64,000 nt of DNA from Amanita rubescens. Its lineage: Eukaryota > Basidiomycota > Agaricomycetes > Agaricales > Amanitaceae. Within the stretch, counting starts at the first letter, position 1. Every line of letters begins with the position of its first letter. A model generated the notes under the pieces. That model was not told the DNA's origin. It was given only the letters and a program-made list of their open reading frames with translations, and ran no database searches. This document shows positions 35,885 to 46,601 of this stretch, in pieces. The DNA is taken from positions 62,001-126,000 of the forward strand of contig WION01000119.1 of assembly GCA_015039365.1 (NCBI GenBank). Reading direction: 5' to 3'. The position numbers were made by a program, and so were the translations under genes.

Positions 35885-38800
35885 ATGGAAGATACTCATA
35901 CAACTAGCATGCTTCTATCAAGTAGGCAAATATATGCATTTCTATCTCATCCCAAAATTTGACTAGTGTATTTGGATATAGATGACTCAGAGAAACATGT
36001 CAAAATGCTCAAAGATCAATACCTATGTCCCCATTTTCGTATCCTTATCATAGGAAGGGCCAATGCTGGCAAAACAACTGTCCTTGAGAAGATTTGTGGT
36101 GTAGCAAGGGGAGCAAAGCCTATCATATATGACAAGGATGGTAAGCCTGCCTCAAATTTCTGCATTTAAATTCTTAGTTCTTTGTAGGTAAAGAGCTTTT
36201 ACCCACTGGGTCTCATTTGATTTCATCAGTTGAGGTAAGTTGACTTGTGACATCTCAACATACTTTATTCATATCCAGTTACATATCACCAGAGAGGCCT
36301 TCATGATATTGAGCATCAAATTACATTTGATGGAAGTAATTTTATCTTCCATGACTCTCAAGGTTTTGAATCTGGTGCAACTGAGGAATTGGAGATTGTT
36401 TGGGATTTCATTGAAAAGAGGTCTGGAGAAACTGAGATAAAGAATCAGTTGCATGCAATTTGGTATATGTATTCCTTGTGCTTTTAACATCACATGCCTG
36501 ATCTAGCTTATTGTACATGTAGGTACTGCATCCCCATGGATGGCCCTCGTCCCATTCTACCTGCAGAGCTTGCATTTTTTACAAAAGGGACTGGCAAAGG
36601 TAAATATTTATTGCTCAAATTGGCTTCTACCTGCCCCAAAATCTATGATGCCTGTGTTAACAAATTCATATAACCTTGCAGTTCCTTTGGTGGTTGTGTT
36701 TACCAAATTTGATGGTCAAATCATTAATGAATATGTTACCTTAATGAATCCATACATTGAAGATAAGTGGGAAATGGCTAGGAACAATGCTGAACATACT
36801 TTTCAAGAGGTTTACCTTCCCAAAGTCTTAGATGCCAAATATCCTCCTAAGGCATATGTGCGATTGGAAGGTGAGAAGGCAAACATTCCATCTCTCTAGT
36901 AACATAAATAATATTGCTTGAAAAATAGACATGGATTTACCAGAGAAGCACTGTCCTGAATTAGCTCAACAGACTGCTGATGCAATTGATGATGAAAGCT
37001 TACATCATTTGTTTGTCTCAACACAGAAGAATAACCTTGATCTCTGTGTTAAGGCTGCATTTCAGTGAGGTTCATATTAAAGCATTTCTTTTCATGCACT
37101 GACCATTCTCAGAGCCATCATCAATAAGAGTAATTTCACATGGGAAGACACTGCTATTGTTGTTCTTAGCAAATTTCCACATTACTGGGTATGCATAGTT
37201 TGTTAAATATCTGCACAGCAATGTAGAAAGAATTGAATTGGGAACAGTTCCGCAGGCAGGCAGGTGTCCAATTTTATATGACATGCTAAACATTCACAAA
37301 ATATGCAACAGCATGCAAGTAACACTGTGATTTATTTGCATGTGCCCTAATTAGCCTTGTGCTAGATGTCTGCTACAGAAATGAAAGAAATTCAGGTGTA
37401 TTCTATCACATACCATTTGTACAAAGTTTAATGATTGGATGGCAGTGGGTGAGCAAAATTCAACCACTCATGTAGATACATATGGTGCCTTGTCTCATGA
37501 CCATCAGTTTGTGAGTGATGCTTCACTTGGTTATGTAAATGTCTTGTCCCATCATCAACAGGAAGTGAGTGTACCACTTAATTCCTGACAGGGAGTCCCA
37601 TGGCTCATGATGTGACCAACAGACAGTGAGTAAATCTACCCATTTAAACAATGTTGTCCTGCTACATTCTATAATTAAAAGGCAGTCAGTGTCACAATAT
37701 TTTCCTGACCTTGGGACTCACACTGCATCACATTCTATCACATCAAGAAAGTGAGTGACATTAACATTTTTTTAATGTCTACCCTGATCCAATAAGCAAC
37801 AGAATGTTTGTGACATTATACTTACATATATTTGAACAAATCTTGTTTAATTACATCTTAACAATAGCGAGTAAGTGACAGTGTCCATCCAACTACTGAT
37901 ATTCATTCTAAGTCACTCAATACAGGTAGTGAGTGAAGACCTACATTGTCTTCTGGGCAGTCTCTTCACACTGAGTACATGAACAATAGAAAGTGAGTGG
38001 TGCACTGTTCACTCCTATGCTAGGATCATTAATTATGTCCTTATGTCACAGTCAGTAAGTAATCCCATCATGCACTTTGGCAGGCATCTTATAACAGCTT
38101 GTGGTAATATGAACAACAGTATGTGAGTGAACTTGCACCTTTGTCTAAAACAAACTCTCAGGAAATATTAATTATGCAATCAGTCTGTGGGTAACATTGG
38201 GCATTTGTCTGAAAGAAAGCTTCATCACCCCTTCTTCCTACAATGGACAGAATGCAAGTGACATTTATTTCTCTAGAAGGCAACCTCAACACATGATAAT
38301 TAATAGCGTGTGATTAACATTGCACTATTTTCTGAAAGCAATCTTATGACATTTGTTCCTATGTCTACAGAGTGTGGGTGATATAAACAGCAATCATCAC
38401 AGCTCATTTCTTATGGTCAACAGCATGTCAGTGGCATTACATGTTTTTCTGATACTTAACCTCCTTCCTATGGTTAACAGGCAGTGAGTGACATTTAACA
38501 GTTGTCTGGAACAAATATTCATTGTATTTCTTTATGACCAACAGTTTGTCAGTTATGTTACACAATTTTCTGCAATCCAGTCTCATCACTGGTTTTCTAT
38601 CACCAACAGGCAGTGAGTGAATATTTTGAAATTTTGATGGCAGTCTCATCACACAATTTCACATCCCCGATAGTTTGTGAGTGATATTTCATATTTTCTG
38701 AAAGGTGATGACATATTACAACTGTTATCTCCAACAGGGAGTTCAGTCTGCACAGTTTTTTGGATGGTTGTCACACTTATCACATTGTTTTCTATTGCCT

Positions 38801-40275
38801 TCAGTATGTAAGTGAACATATTGCTAGTAAGAGGTGATTTCACCACATCCTTTACCACCACCAGTTTGTCAGTGATGCTATACATTTTTCTGGAAAATTG
38901 TTTCATCACCTTGTCCTACAATCAACAGAGTGTGAGTGACAATGAGCATCTTCCAGAAAAGTAGTCTCAGAATGCAACAAACAGGGAGTGAGTATCATCA
39001 TGTGAAATTCTCAAGGGAGTCTTATCACCTAGCAATCACATGATCACTTCTTCTATGATCAACAGGCTGTAAGGGAATTACACATTTCTAAAAAGCAATT
39101 TTATTACATATTTTTCTTTGACAAATAGCATCATGTCAGTGCACTTGCATGATTTTCCTCAACTTAGGAAGCCTCATCATGTGTTTTTTCTTGGCCAACA
39201 GGAAGTGGGTTCAGTGTATTGGCTGCTGCATTTCTCTGAAATATGGCATATTCTCCTATTTCCAACAGGTGATTCTGCACTTTGAATGGCAGACTGGTTT
39301 ATCACATCTTCTTCTAGCATGACATACTGCAAGTGTGTGACATTACACTTCTCATAAATTCAATTTCATAGCACATTCTCATCCCCAACAGCATGTATGC
39401 AATATTTTACCTTTGTTCTACAGTTGATTACATTTTGTCCATCTCCAACAGCAAGTAAGTGATGTTTAAAGGGAAGGAAGTCACATCACATCTTGTACAA
39501 TTCACAGTTTGTGAGTGATATTGTGCAATTTTCAGTGTGGAGATTCCCATGATCAATAGGGAGTGAGTGGGACCAAACATCTTAAGCTATGGAAACCCAT
39601 GGCATTTCTAATGACAACAGAAAGTGATAAGCCTCATTACATTCCAATCCATCAATGCTTGATGTATGTATCATTTGAATGTAACAGGAAGTGAGCAGCA
39701 TGATACAATTGTCTTTCTGTGCTTTCCCCCCTTTTTACTGCTGCCCATAGATTGTGAGATTGCATTTTAGTTTGTCTAATTCCTAAACTTTTGTGTCTTC
39801 CCAGGTGAGTGATATCAACATAGGATTTATTAATACTGTGACATATATGCTAGTTTGTAAGTCCACTTCTGCATTTGAAACCTGATTCTTTCTTATAATA
39901 TCAAAGGGACCACTTTTATCTTTGTTTGGAGATGTTTCAAACAATTTTTCAATAACTGTATGCATTACTCTTGCCCATGTGATAAATAACTGATATCAGC
40001 CAATTTGAAGCCCACAGCCTGCCAAGTTTTAATTTGTAAAAGTTGCTTCTCTTCACTAACTCTCTTCATGCTAATGCATTCAAGCAATGAATATTATTGC
40101 TAAGCTATCATTTTGGATTGGCAAACCATTCCGGGAATCAATCATGGAGGCTTTCAACAAATTTAAGAGAGAGGACTATGTGCAGAAACTGAAAATGGCC
40201 ATTACTTTGCAGGCCATAAATTTGAGCAAGGAAGACCTAGTTGTATTTATGTGCCAGTATGTGGCCCACATTTGA
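35885..40275 (+). pseudogene. P-loop GTPase gene with micro-exon array, left-arm copy, disrupted
   Basis: The motifs and exon order are those of the right-arm copy: G1 GRANAGKTTVLEK (about 36055-36093), G3 FHDSQGFES, G4 VFTKFDGQ, then EDKWEMARNNAEHTFQEVYL, DDESLHHLFVSTQ, SNFTWEDTAIVVLSKFPHYW, the array 37446-39856, GPLLSLFGDVSNNFSIT (39907-39957) and MNIIAKLSFWIGKPFRES. Two faults separate it from the right copy. Compensating indels at about 35947-35965 put a TGA in the N-terminal frame, unless a local GTAGGC...CTAG intron is used. One base is missing at about 40000 in the exon before the last. Six micro-exons are also lost. I call it a likely pseudogene, though the array itself stays stop-free. 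Confidence 0.6.
37446..39856 (+). repeat. array of about 40 intron-plus-codon units (left arm)
   Basis: Each unit ends in a 3'-splice-like AACAG (or AATAG), carries exactly 3 nt, then starts GTGAGTGACATT or a close variant. Three-nt segments sit at 37446, 37508, 37562, 37623, 37682, 37748, 37803, 37868, 37926, 37990, 38052, 38120, 38184, 38251, 38307, 38371, 38424, 38481, 38545, 38610, 38674, 38738, 38805, 38865, 38929, 38985 and 39066, a 6-nt one at 39129, and more at 39202, 39334, 39392, 39452, 39508, 39560, 39621, 39688, 39751 and 39854. Two sites (39268, 39804) have AG directly abutting GT. Spacing is mostly 53-81 nt. Introns share an internal TTTTCTGAAA-like block, so they are paralogous. 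None of the 39 codons is a stop. Confidence 0.8.
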
Positions 40276-40612
40276 TGGTAAGTCCTTCAGTTTCAATTCA
40301 TAAAACACCCATGCACATTTGAGGCAGGATGTCATTCCACACTCCAAGTTGGCAGTGCTTCCACATGAAACTTATTTTGATTTACCTGGATATACATAGT
40401 TCATCTTTTGTCACTACTGTTTTCCTCCAGTGTACTTATAATGCCCCCAGTTTCTTACTTCTGCTGTCCAAATTTCTTCCATAGAAGTATCTTTAGTATG
40501 CAGAATCTGATCATATCATGATGGAATGTTTCTGTAGTAGTGTAGCCAAGTCATGGGCTGCATGACACAGTTTCAACAAGAGGTTTTAAAAAATTGTTCC
40601 CTTGGGAACATG

Positions 40613-41080
40613 TGTTACAAACTCATTAATCTCAACCTAAGTTGCAATGGCAACTCTAGTCACAATTTACAAGTCTAAGTCAAACAGCAGTTGAGACTAC
40701 AAGTTGAATACTAAGTTAAGTGTTAACTTAGTATCAGTGAGGACAATTGTGGTTGAGTGAGTAGAACAAGTGAGATTGGCAATGTAGAACAGCTAAGCCA
40801 AACTCAAGGTTTGGCTCTAGTAATACATGCCTTTATATACATGTTAAAACAAAGGTGTACTGTAAGAAGCAATAAGGGAAGTACATATTGTAATTAGAAC
40901 AAGGAAATACTTGTAAGTAGAACAACACATATTGGACAAAGGGATGGTATTGATAAAGAAATGGACTTGTCCATATGAATCAAGCATAAGGGACACAATG
41001 AGTAAGGTAGACATAAAGAAAATTAACATGTCTGACTAATCATGTATGCATAATGCAGGAGTCTGTACTGTGTTGCAACA
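40613..41080. mobile_element. solo LTR in the spacer of the inverted repeat
   Basis: The 468-bp sequence starts TGTTACAA and ends TTGCAACA, and is flanked by a direct 5-bp target duplication ACATG (40608-40612 and 41081-41085). It contains a TATA-like TTTATATACATG (about 40831) and a perfect 12-bp-stem palindrome (40708-40734). No internal retroelement genes are present, so it is a solo LTR of a Copia- or Gypsy-type element. Confidence 0.75.
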
Positions 41081-41085
41081 ACATG

Positions 41086-41546
41086 TGCAACACAGCCTAT
41101 GGCAAAAGCCTAGAATTAGAAATTGTACTGTGATGAGTGGAAATGCAGGAGTCATGAGGGCCACATCTCATGTTGGTTGCACTGGGAAGACCCACAAACT
41201 CAACAAAAGACATGCACATACCCAAACTTGGCAAATCTGGGCCGCGACTTTGTGCAGCAGGTCCGAGGCAATTTTAGTACAACCATCAACAACTTGCCTG
41301 TTTACATTGCATTGGCATATGGGATAGGTGCAGTACACACCTAGGTGGGCATCTTATATAGCAATTGCAGACTGGAATTCATTGATCAAATCCTACAATA
41401 ATGATTGGTAGTGTATCACTGTGTGATCCTTTGTTACAACTCTTTAAATGGTAGATAAGTCCTGATAATGTTTTATATAGTAATTGCAGAGTGGGATTTG
41501 TTGATCAGAACTATCTAGTTATACCAAACCCCAGCTGAAATCCTGA
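41086..41546. other. rest of the inverted-repeat spacer
   Basis: Unique sequence between the LTR and the right arm. It holds two similar blocks (TTATATAGCAATTGCAGA at about 41353 and TTATATAGTAATTGCAGA at about 41471). A 73-codon plus frame (41123-41344) shows no known domain. Confidence 0.45.
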
Positions 41547-41812
41547 TGCATGCCTTGGCTACAATACTACATAAAGAGTCCATGATCATGGTATAATCTG
41601 AGTCTGCATACTTTGATGGAAGAAGTTTTGACAGCAAAAGTAAGAAACTTAAGTACAATGGATGAAAACAGTAGTGGAAAAAGATGGAGCATATCCAGGT
41701 AAATTAAAATGAGTTTCATGTACTGTGGAAGCACTGCCAACTTGGAGTGTGGAATGACATCCTGCCTCAAATGTGCATGGGTGTTTTATGAATTGAAACT
41801 GAGGACTTACCA

Positions 41813-44800
41813 TCAAATGTGGGTCACATGCTGGCACATAAATACAACTAAGTCTTCTTTGCTCAAATCTATGGCCTGCAAAGTAATGGCCATTTTCAGT
41901 TTCTGCACATAGCCCTCTCTCTTAAATTTGTCAAAAGCCTCCATGACTGATTCCCGGAATGGTTTGCCAATCCAAAATGATAGCTTAGCAATAATATTCA
42001 TTGCTTGAATGCATTAGCATGAAGAGAGTTAGTGAAGAGAAGCAACTTTTACAAATTAAAACTTGGCAGGCTGTGGGCTTCAAATTGTGCTGATATCAGT
42101 TATTTATCAGATGGGAAAGAGTAATGCATACAGTTATTGAAAATTTGTGTGGAACATCTCCAAACAAAGATAAAAGTGGACCCTTTTATTTTATAAAAAT
42201 CAGATTTCAAATGCAGAAGTGGACTTCTGACTTACAAACTAGCATATATATGTCACAGTATTAATAAATCTCATGCTGATATCACTCACCTGGGAAGACA
42301 CAAAAGCTCAGGAATTAGACAAACTGAAAAGCAATCTTACAATCTATGGGTAGCAGTAAAAATGGGGAAAGCACAGAAAGACACTTGTATGCTGCTCACT
42401 TCCTGTTACATTCAAATAATACATCAAGCATTGATGGATTGGAATATAATGAGGCTCATGCTCAAAAGTTTTAGTGCCACTCACTTTCTGTTGTCATTAG
42501 AAGTATCATGAATTTTGGTAGCATAAAGATGTTCAGTCTCACTCACTCCCTGTTGGTCATGGGAATCCCCATACATAAAATTGCACAATATCACTCACAA
42601 ACTTTCAATTGTATAAGATGTGACTCAGATGTGACTTCCTTCCCTTAAATATCACTTACTTCCTGTTGGAGATGGACAGAATGTAATTAACTTTACAACA
42701 AAGGTAAAATATCACACACATGCTGTTGATGATGAGAATGTGCCATAAAATTGAATTTTATGAGATGTGCAATGCCACGCACTCGCTGTTGGGCATGCTA
42801 GGAGAAGATGTGATGAACAAGTCTGCCATTCAAAGTGCAGGATGACACTCACTCCCTATTGATTATGAAACAGATATAATGTGACTCCTGTTCACAAATG
42901 TGTTACAATATAACCCACTACCTTTTGAAGACCGGAAATGATGTGATAAGACTGCCTTTTAATAATAAGGCTACTCACTGGCTGTTGTGCATTGCAGAAT
43001 ATACCATGAGGTTGCTTTTCAGAATGATGTGCATTGCCACCCACAAACTGTTGGTGAAGGAAAAGAAATATATTAGGGTTTGAAGAAATTGTGTCACATG
43101 TATACAATGTGACTCACATTTCCATTCTGTTGGTTAGGAAAAATGTCAAAAGACTACACCTCAGGGGATTGTAATCTTATTCCACTCACTGCTGGCTGTT
43201 GGTCATAGGAAAATATGCCATAAGACTGTATTTCAGAGAAATGCACAATACACAGAACTCACTTCCTGTTGGCCAAGAAAATAACACATGGTGAGGCTTC
43301 CTTGAAGAAAATCATGCAAGTACACTAACTCCATGCTATTTGTCAAAGAAAGATTGTATGTAATAAATTTGGTTTTTAGAAAATGTATTGAATTCCCTTA
43401 CTGCCTGTTGGTCATAGAAGAAGTTATCACATGATTGCTAGGTGATAAGACACCCTTGAGAATTTTGCATGATGATACTCACTCCCTGTTTATTACATTC
43501 TGAGATTGCTTTTCTGGAAGATGCTCGTTGCCACCCACACGCTGTTGATTGTAGGGCAAGGTGATGAAACAGTTTTCCAGAAAAATGTATAGCATCACTA
43601 ACAAACTGGTAGCAGCAAAGGATGTGGTAAAGTCACCTCTTACTAGCAATATGTTCACTTACATACTGTAGGCAGTAGAAAACAATGTGATAAGTGTGAA
43701 GACCAGAAAACTGTGCAGACTCACTCCCTATTGATGATAACAGAGTAATATGTGATCAGGCTACCTTTCAGAAAATATGAAATGTCACTCACAAACTATT
43801 GGGGATGTGAAATTGTGTGATGAGACTGTGATTAAAAACTTCAAAACTGTTCACTCACTGCCTGTTGGTGATAGAAAAACCAGTGATGAAACTGAATTGC
43901 AGAAAATTGTAACTGACAAACTGTTGGCCACAGAGAAATACAATGAATATTTGTTCCAGACAACTGTTAAATGTCACTCACATACTGTTAACCAAAGGAA
44001 GAATATAAGTATCAGAAAAATCTGTAGTAATGTCACTGACATGCTGTTGACCATATAAATTGAGCTGTGATGATAGCAATCAGAGAAATGTCTATATCAC
44101 TCACATCCTGTTAGATGCAGAAACAAATGTCATAAGATTGCTTTCAGAAAATAGTGCAATGTCAATCACTTCCTATTTGTCATGGAAAATTGTCATGATG
44201 TGATGAGGTTGCCTTCTAGAGAGATAAATGTCACTTGCATGCTATCCATTGTGAGGAGAAGGGGTGATGAAGCTTTCTTTCAGACAAATGTCTAATGTTA
44301 CCCACAGACTGATTATGTGATAGATATTTCCTTGGAGTTTGTTTCAGAAAAAGGTGCAAGTTCACTCACATACTGTTGTTCATATGACCACAAGCTGTTA
44401 TAAGATACCTGCCAAAGTGGATTACTTACTGACTGTGTGACATAAGGACATGATAAATCCTAGCATAGGAGTGGACAGTACTGTCACTCCACTCACTTTC
44501 TTTTGTTCATGTAGTCAGTGTGAAGAGACTACCAAGACAATGTAGGTCTTCACTCACCGCCTGTTTTATTGAGTGCTTAGAATGAATATCAGTAGTTGGA
44601 TGGACACTGTCACTTACTCGCTATTGTTAAGATGTAATTAAACAAGATTTGTTCAAATATAAGTATAATGTCACAAACATTCTGTTGCTTATTGGATCAG
44701 GGTAGACATTAAAAAAATGTTAATGTCACTCACTTTCTTGATGTGATAGAATGTGATGCAGTGTGAGTCCCAAGGTCAGGAAAATATTGTGACACTGACT

Positions 44801-46601
44801 GCCTTTTAATTATAGAATGTAGCAGGACAACATTGTTTAAATGGGTAGATTTACTCACTGTCTGTTGGTCACATCATGAGCCATGGGACTCCCTGTCAGG
44901 AATTAAGTGGTACACTCACTTCCTGTTGATGATGGGACAAGACATTTACATAACCAAGTGAAGCATCACTCACAAACTGATGGTCATGAGACAAGGCACC
45001 ATATGTATGTATCTACATGAGTGGTTGAATTTTGCTCACCCACTGCCATCCAATCATTAAACTTTGTACAAATGGTATGTGATAGAATACACCTGAATTT
45101 CTTTCATTTCTGTAGCAGACATCTAGCACAAGGCTAATTAGGGCACATGCAAATAAATCACAGTGTTACTTGCATGCTGTTGCATATTTTGTGAATATTT
45201 AGCATGTCATATAAAATTGGACACCTGCCTGCCTGCGGAACTGTTCCCAGTTCAATTCCTTCCACATTGCTGTGCAGATATTTAACAAACTATGCATACC
45301 CAGTAATGTGGAAATTTGCTAAGAACAACAATAGCAGTGTCTTCCCATGTGAAATTACTCTTATTGATGACTGCTCTGAGAATGGTCAGTGCATGAAAAG
45401 AAATGCTTTAATATGAACCTTACTGAAATGCAGCTTTAACACAGAGATCAAGGTTATTCTTCTGTGTTGAGACAAACAAATGATGTAAGCTTTCATCATC
45501 AATTGCATCAGCAGTCTGTTGAGCTAATTCAGGACAGTGCTTCTCTGGTAAATCCATGTCTATTTTTCAAGCAATATTATTGATGTTACTAGAGAGATGG
45601 AATGCTTGCCTTCTCACCTTCCAATCGCACATATGCCTTAGGAGGATATTTGGCATCTAAGACTTTGGGAAGGTAAACCTCTTGAAAAGTGTGTTCAGCA
45701 TTGTTCCTAGCCATTTCCCACTTATCTTCAATGTATGGATCCATTAAGGTAACATATTCATTAATGATTTGACCATCAAATTTGGTAAACACAACCACCA
45801 AAGGAACTGCAAGGTTATATGAATTTGTTAACACACTGGCATCATAGATTTTGGGGCAGGTAGAAGCCAATTTGAGCAATAAATATTTACCTTTGCCAGT
45901 CCCTTTTGTAAAAAATGCAAGCTCTGCAGGTAGAATGGGACGAGGGCCATCCATGGGGATGCAGTACCTACATGTACAATAAGCCAGATCAGGAATGTGA
46001 TGTTAAAAGCACAAGGAATATACCAAATTGCATGCAACTGATTCTTTATCTCAGTTTCTCCAGACCTCTTTTCAATGAAGTCCCAAACAATCTCCAATTC
46101 CTCAGTTGAACCGGATTCAAAACCTTGAGAGTCATGGAAGATAAAATTACTTCCATCAAATGTGATTTGATGCTCAATATCATGAAGGCCTCTCTGGTGA
46201 TATGTAACCGGATATGAATAAAGTATGTTGAGATGTTACAAGTCAACTTACCTCAATTGATGAAATCAAATGAGACCCAGTGGGTAAAAGCTCTTTACCT
46301 ACAAAGAACTAAGAATTTAAAAGCAGAAATTTGAGGCAGGCCCACCATCCTTGTCATATATGATAGGCTTTGTTCCCCTTGCTACACCACAAATCTTCTC
46401 AAGGATGGTTGTTTTGCCAGCATTGGCCCTTCCTATGACAAGGATACGAAAATGGGGACATAAGTATTGATCTTTGAGCATTCTGACATGTTTCTCTGAG
46501 TCATCTATATCCAAATACACAGTCAAATTTTGGGGAGGGAGTAGAAATGCATATATTTGCCTACTTGATAGAAGCATGCTAGTTGTATGAGTATCTTCCA
46601 T
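41813..46601 (-). CDS. P-loop GTPase with single-codon micro-exon array, intact copy
   Basis: ATG is at 46601. The G domain reads: HFRILVIGRANAGKTTILEK (G1), a short exon with LLPTGSHLISSVE, RGLHDIEHQITFDGSNF, FHDSQGFESG (G3), VWDFIEKRSG, YCIPMDGPRPILPAELAFF, LVVVFTKFDGQ (G4), EMARNNAEHTFQEVYL. Then come DDESLHHLFVSTQ, FTWEDTAIVVLSKFPHYW, and TTC-CGC-AGG and AAATGAAAG exons that reach phase 0. The micro-exon array 45042-42236 is entered and left in phase 0. The end is GPLLSLFGDVPHKFSIT, a 37-nt exon (HNLKPTACQVLI) spliced from GTAAAAG to the last exon (MNIIAKLSFWIGKPFRES to the stop at 41813). The G domain resembles AIG1/dynamin-like fungal GTPases expanded in Agaricomycetes; function unknown. 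If spliced as read, the gene would hold over 50 introns. Confidence 0.7.
42236..45042 (-). repeat. array of about 45 intron-plus-codon units (right arm)
   Basis: On the minus strand the same pattern recurs as in the left arm: AACAG, 3 nt, GTGAGTGACATT-like. On the plus strand it appears as ACTCAC, 3 nt, CTGTT. The first codon TGG is at 45042-45040 and the last TTT at 42238-42236. Forty-one units carry 3 nt, two carry 6 nt and one carries 9 nt (about 43117-43125); one has none. All 48 codons are sense codons. The third base of nearly every 3-nt segment is A or T, followed directly by the GT donor. Introns share internal sequence, showing that intron plus codon was amplified as a block. Confidence 0.8.

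Larger units (their letters stand above)
33300..40545. repeat. left arm of a 15.7-kb inverted repeat
   Basis: This arm aligns, in reverse complement, to about 41547-49050. Checks along its length: the outer edge (CTCAGAGCCGC near 33331 and its complement near 49028); CCTCGTTTTCCAATCCAC (35310) against 47080; the GTPase exons; the micro-exon array; and the C-terminal exon (40087-40275 against 42001-41813). The arms differ by scattered substitutions and indels (roughly 5-10% by eye), so this is an old duplication, not an exact fold-back. Boundaries are accurate to a few tens of bases. Confidence 0.85.

Noticed and set aside
37198..37260. Exon with a TAG in the left GTPase (ATG-TAG-AAA-GAA)
   Set aside because: In both arms an acceptor further on (GGGAACAG, then TTC-CGC-AGG) gives a normal 59-nt intron and keeps phase, so the TAG is intronic.
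37310..37312. CAT as the first micro-exon (AACAG-CAT-GCAAGT)
   Set aside because: Including it creates a TAA with the next exon; skipping it gives GAA-ATG-AAA-GAA-ATT-CAG in frame. Kept out of the array.
41123..41344. 73-codon frame in the spacer
   Set aside because: No domain, no partner exon and short; not supportable as a gene.
37440..45050. Micro-exon arrays as a plain minisatellite inside one long intron
   Set aside because: Not fully excluded, but the fixed 3-nt (or 6, 9) spacing between AG and GT, absence of stops, matching phase 0 flanks and concentration of changes in the 3 nt are not expected of a simple minisatellite.
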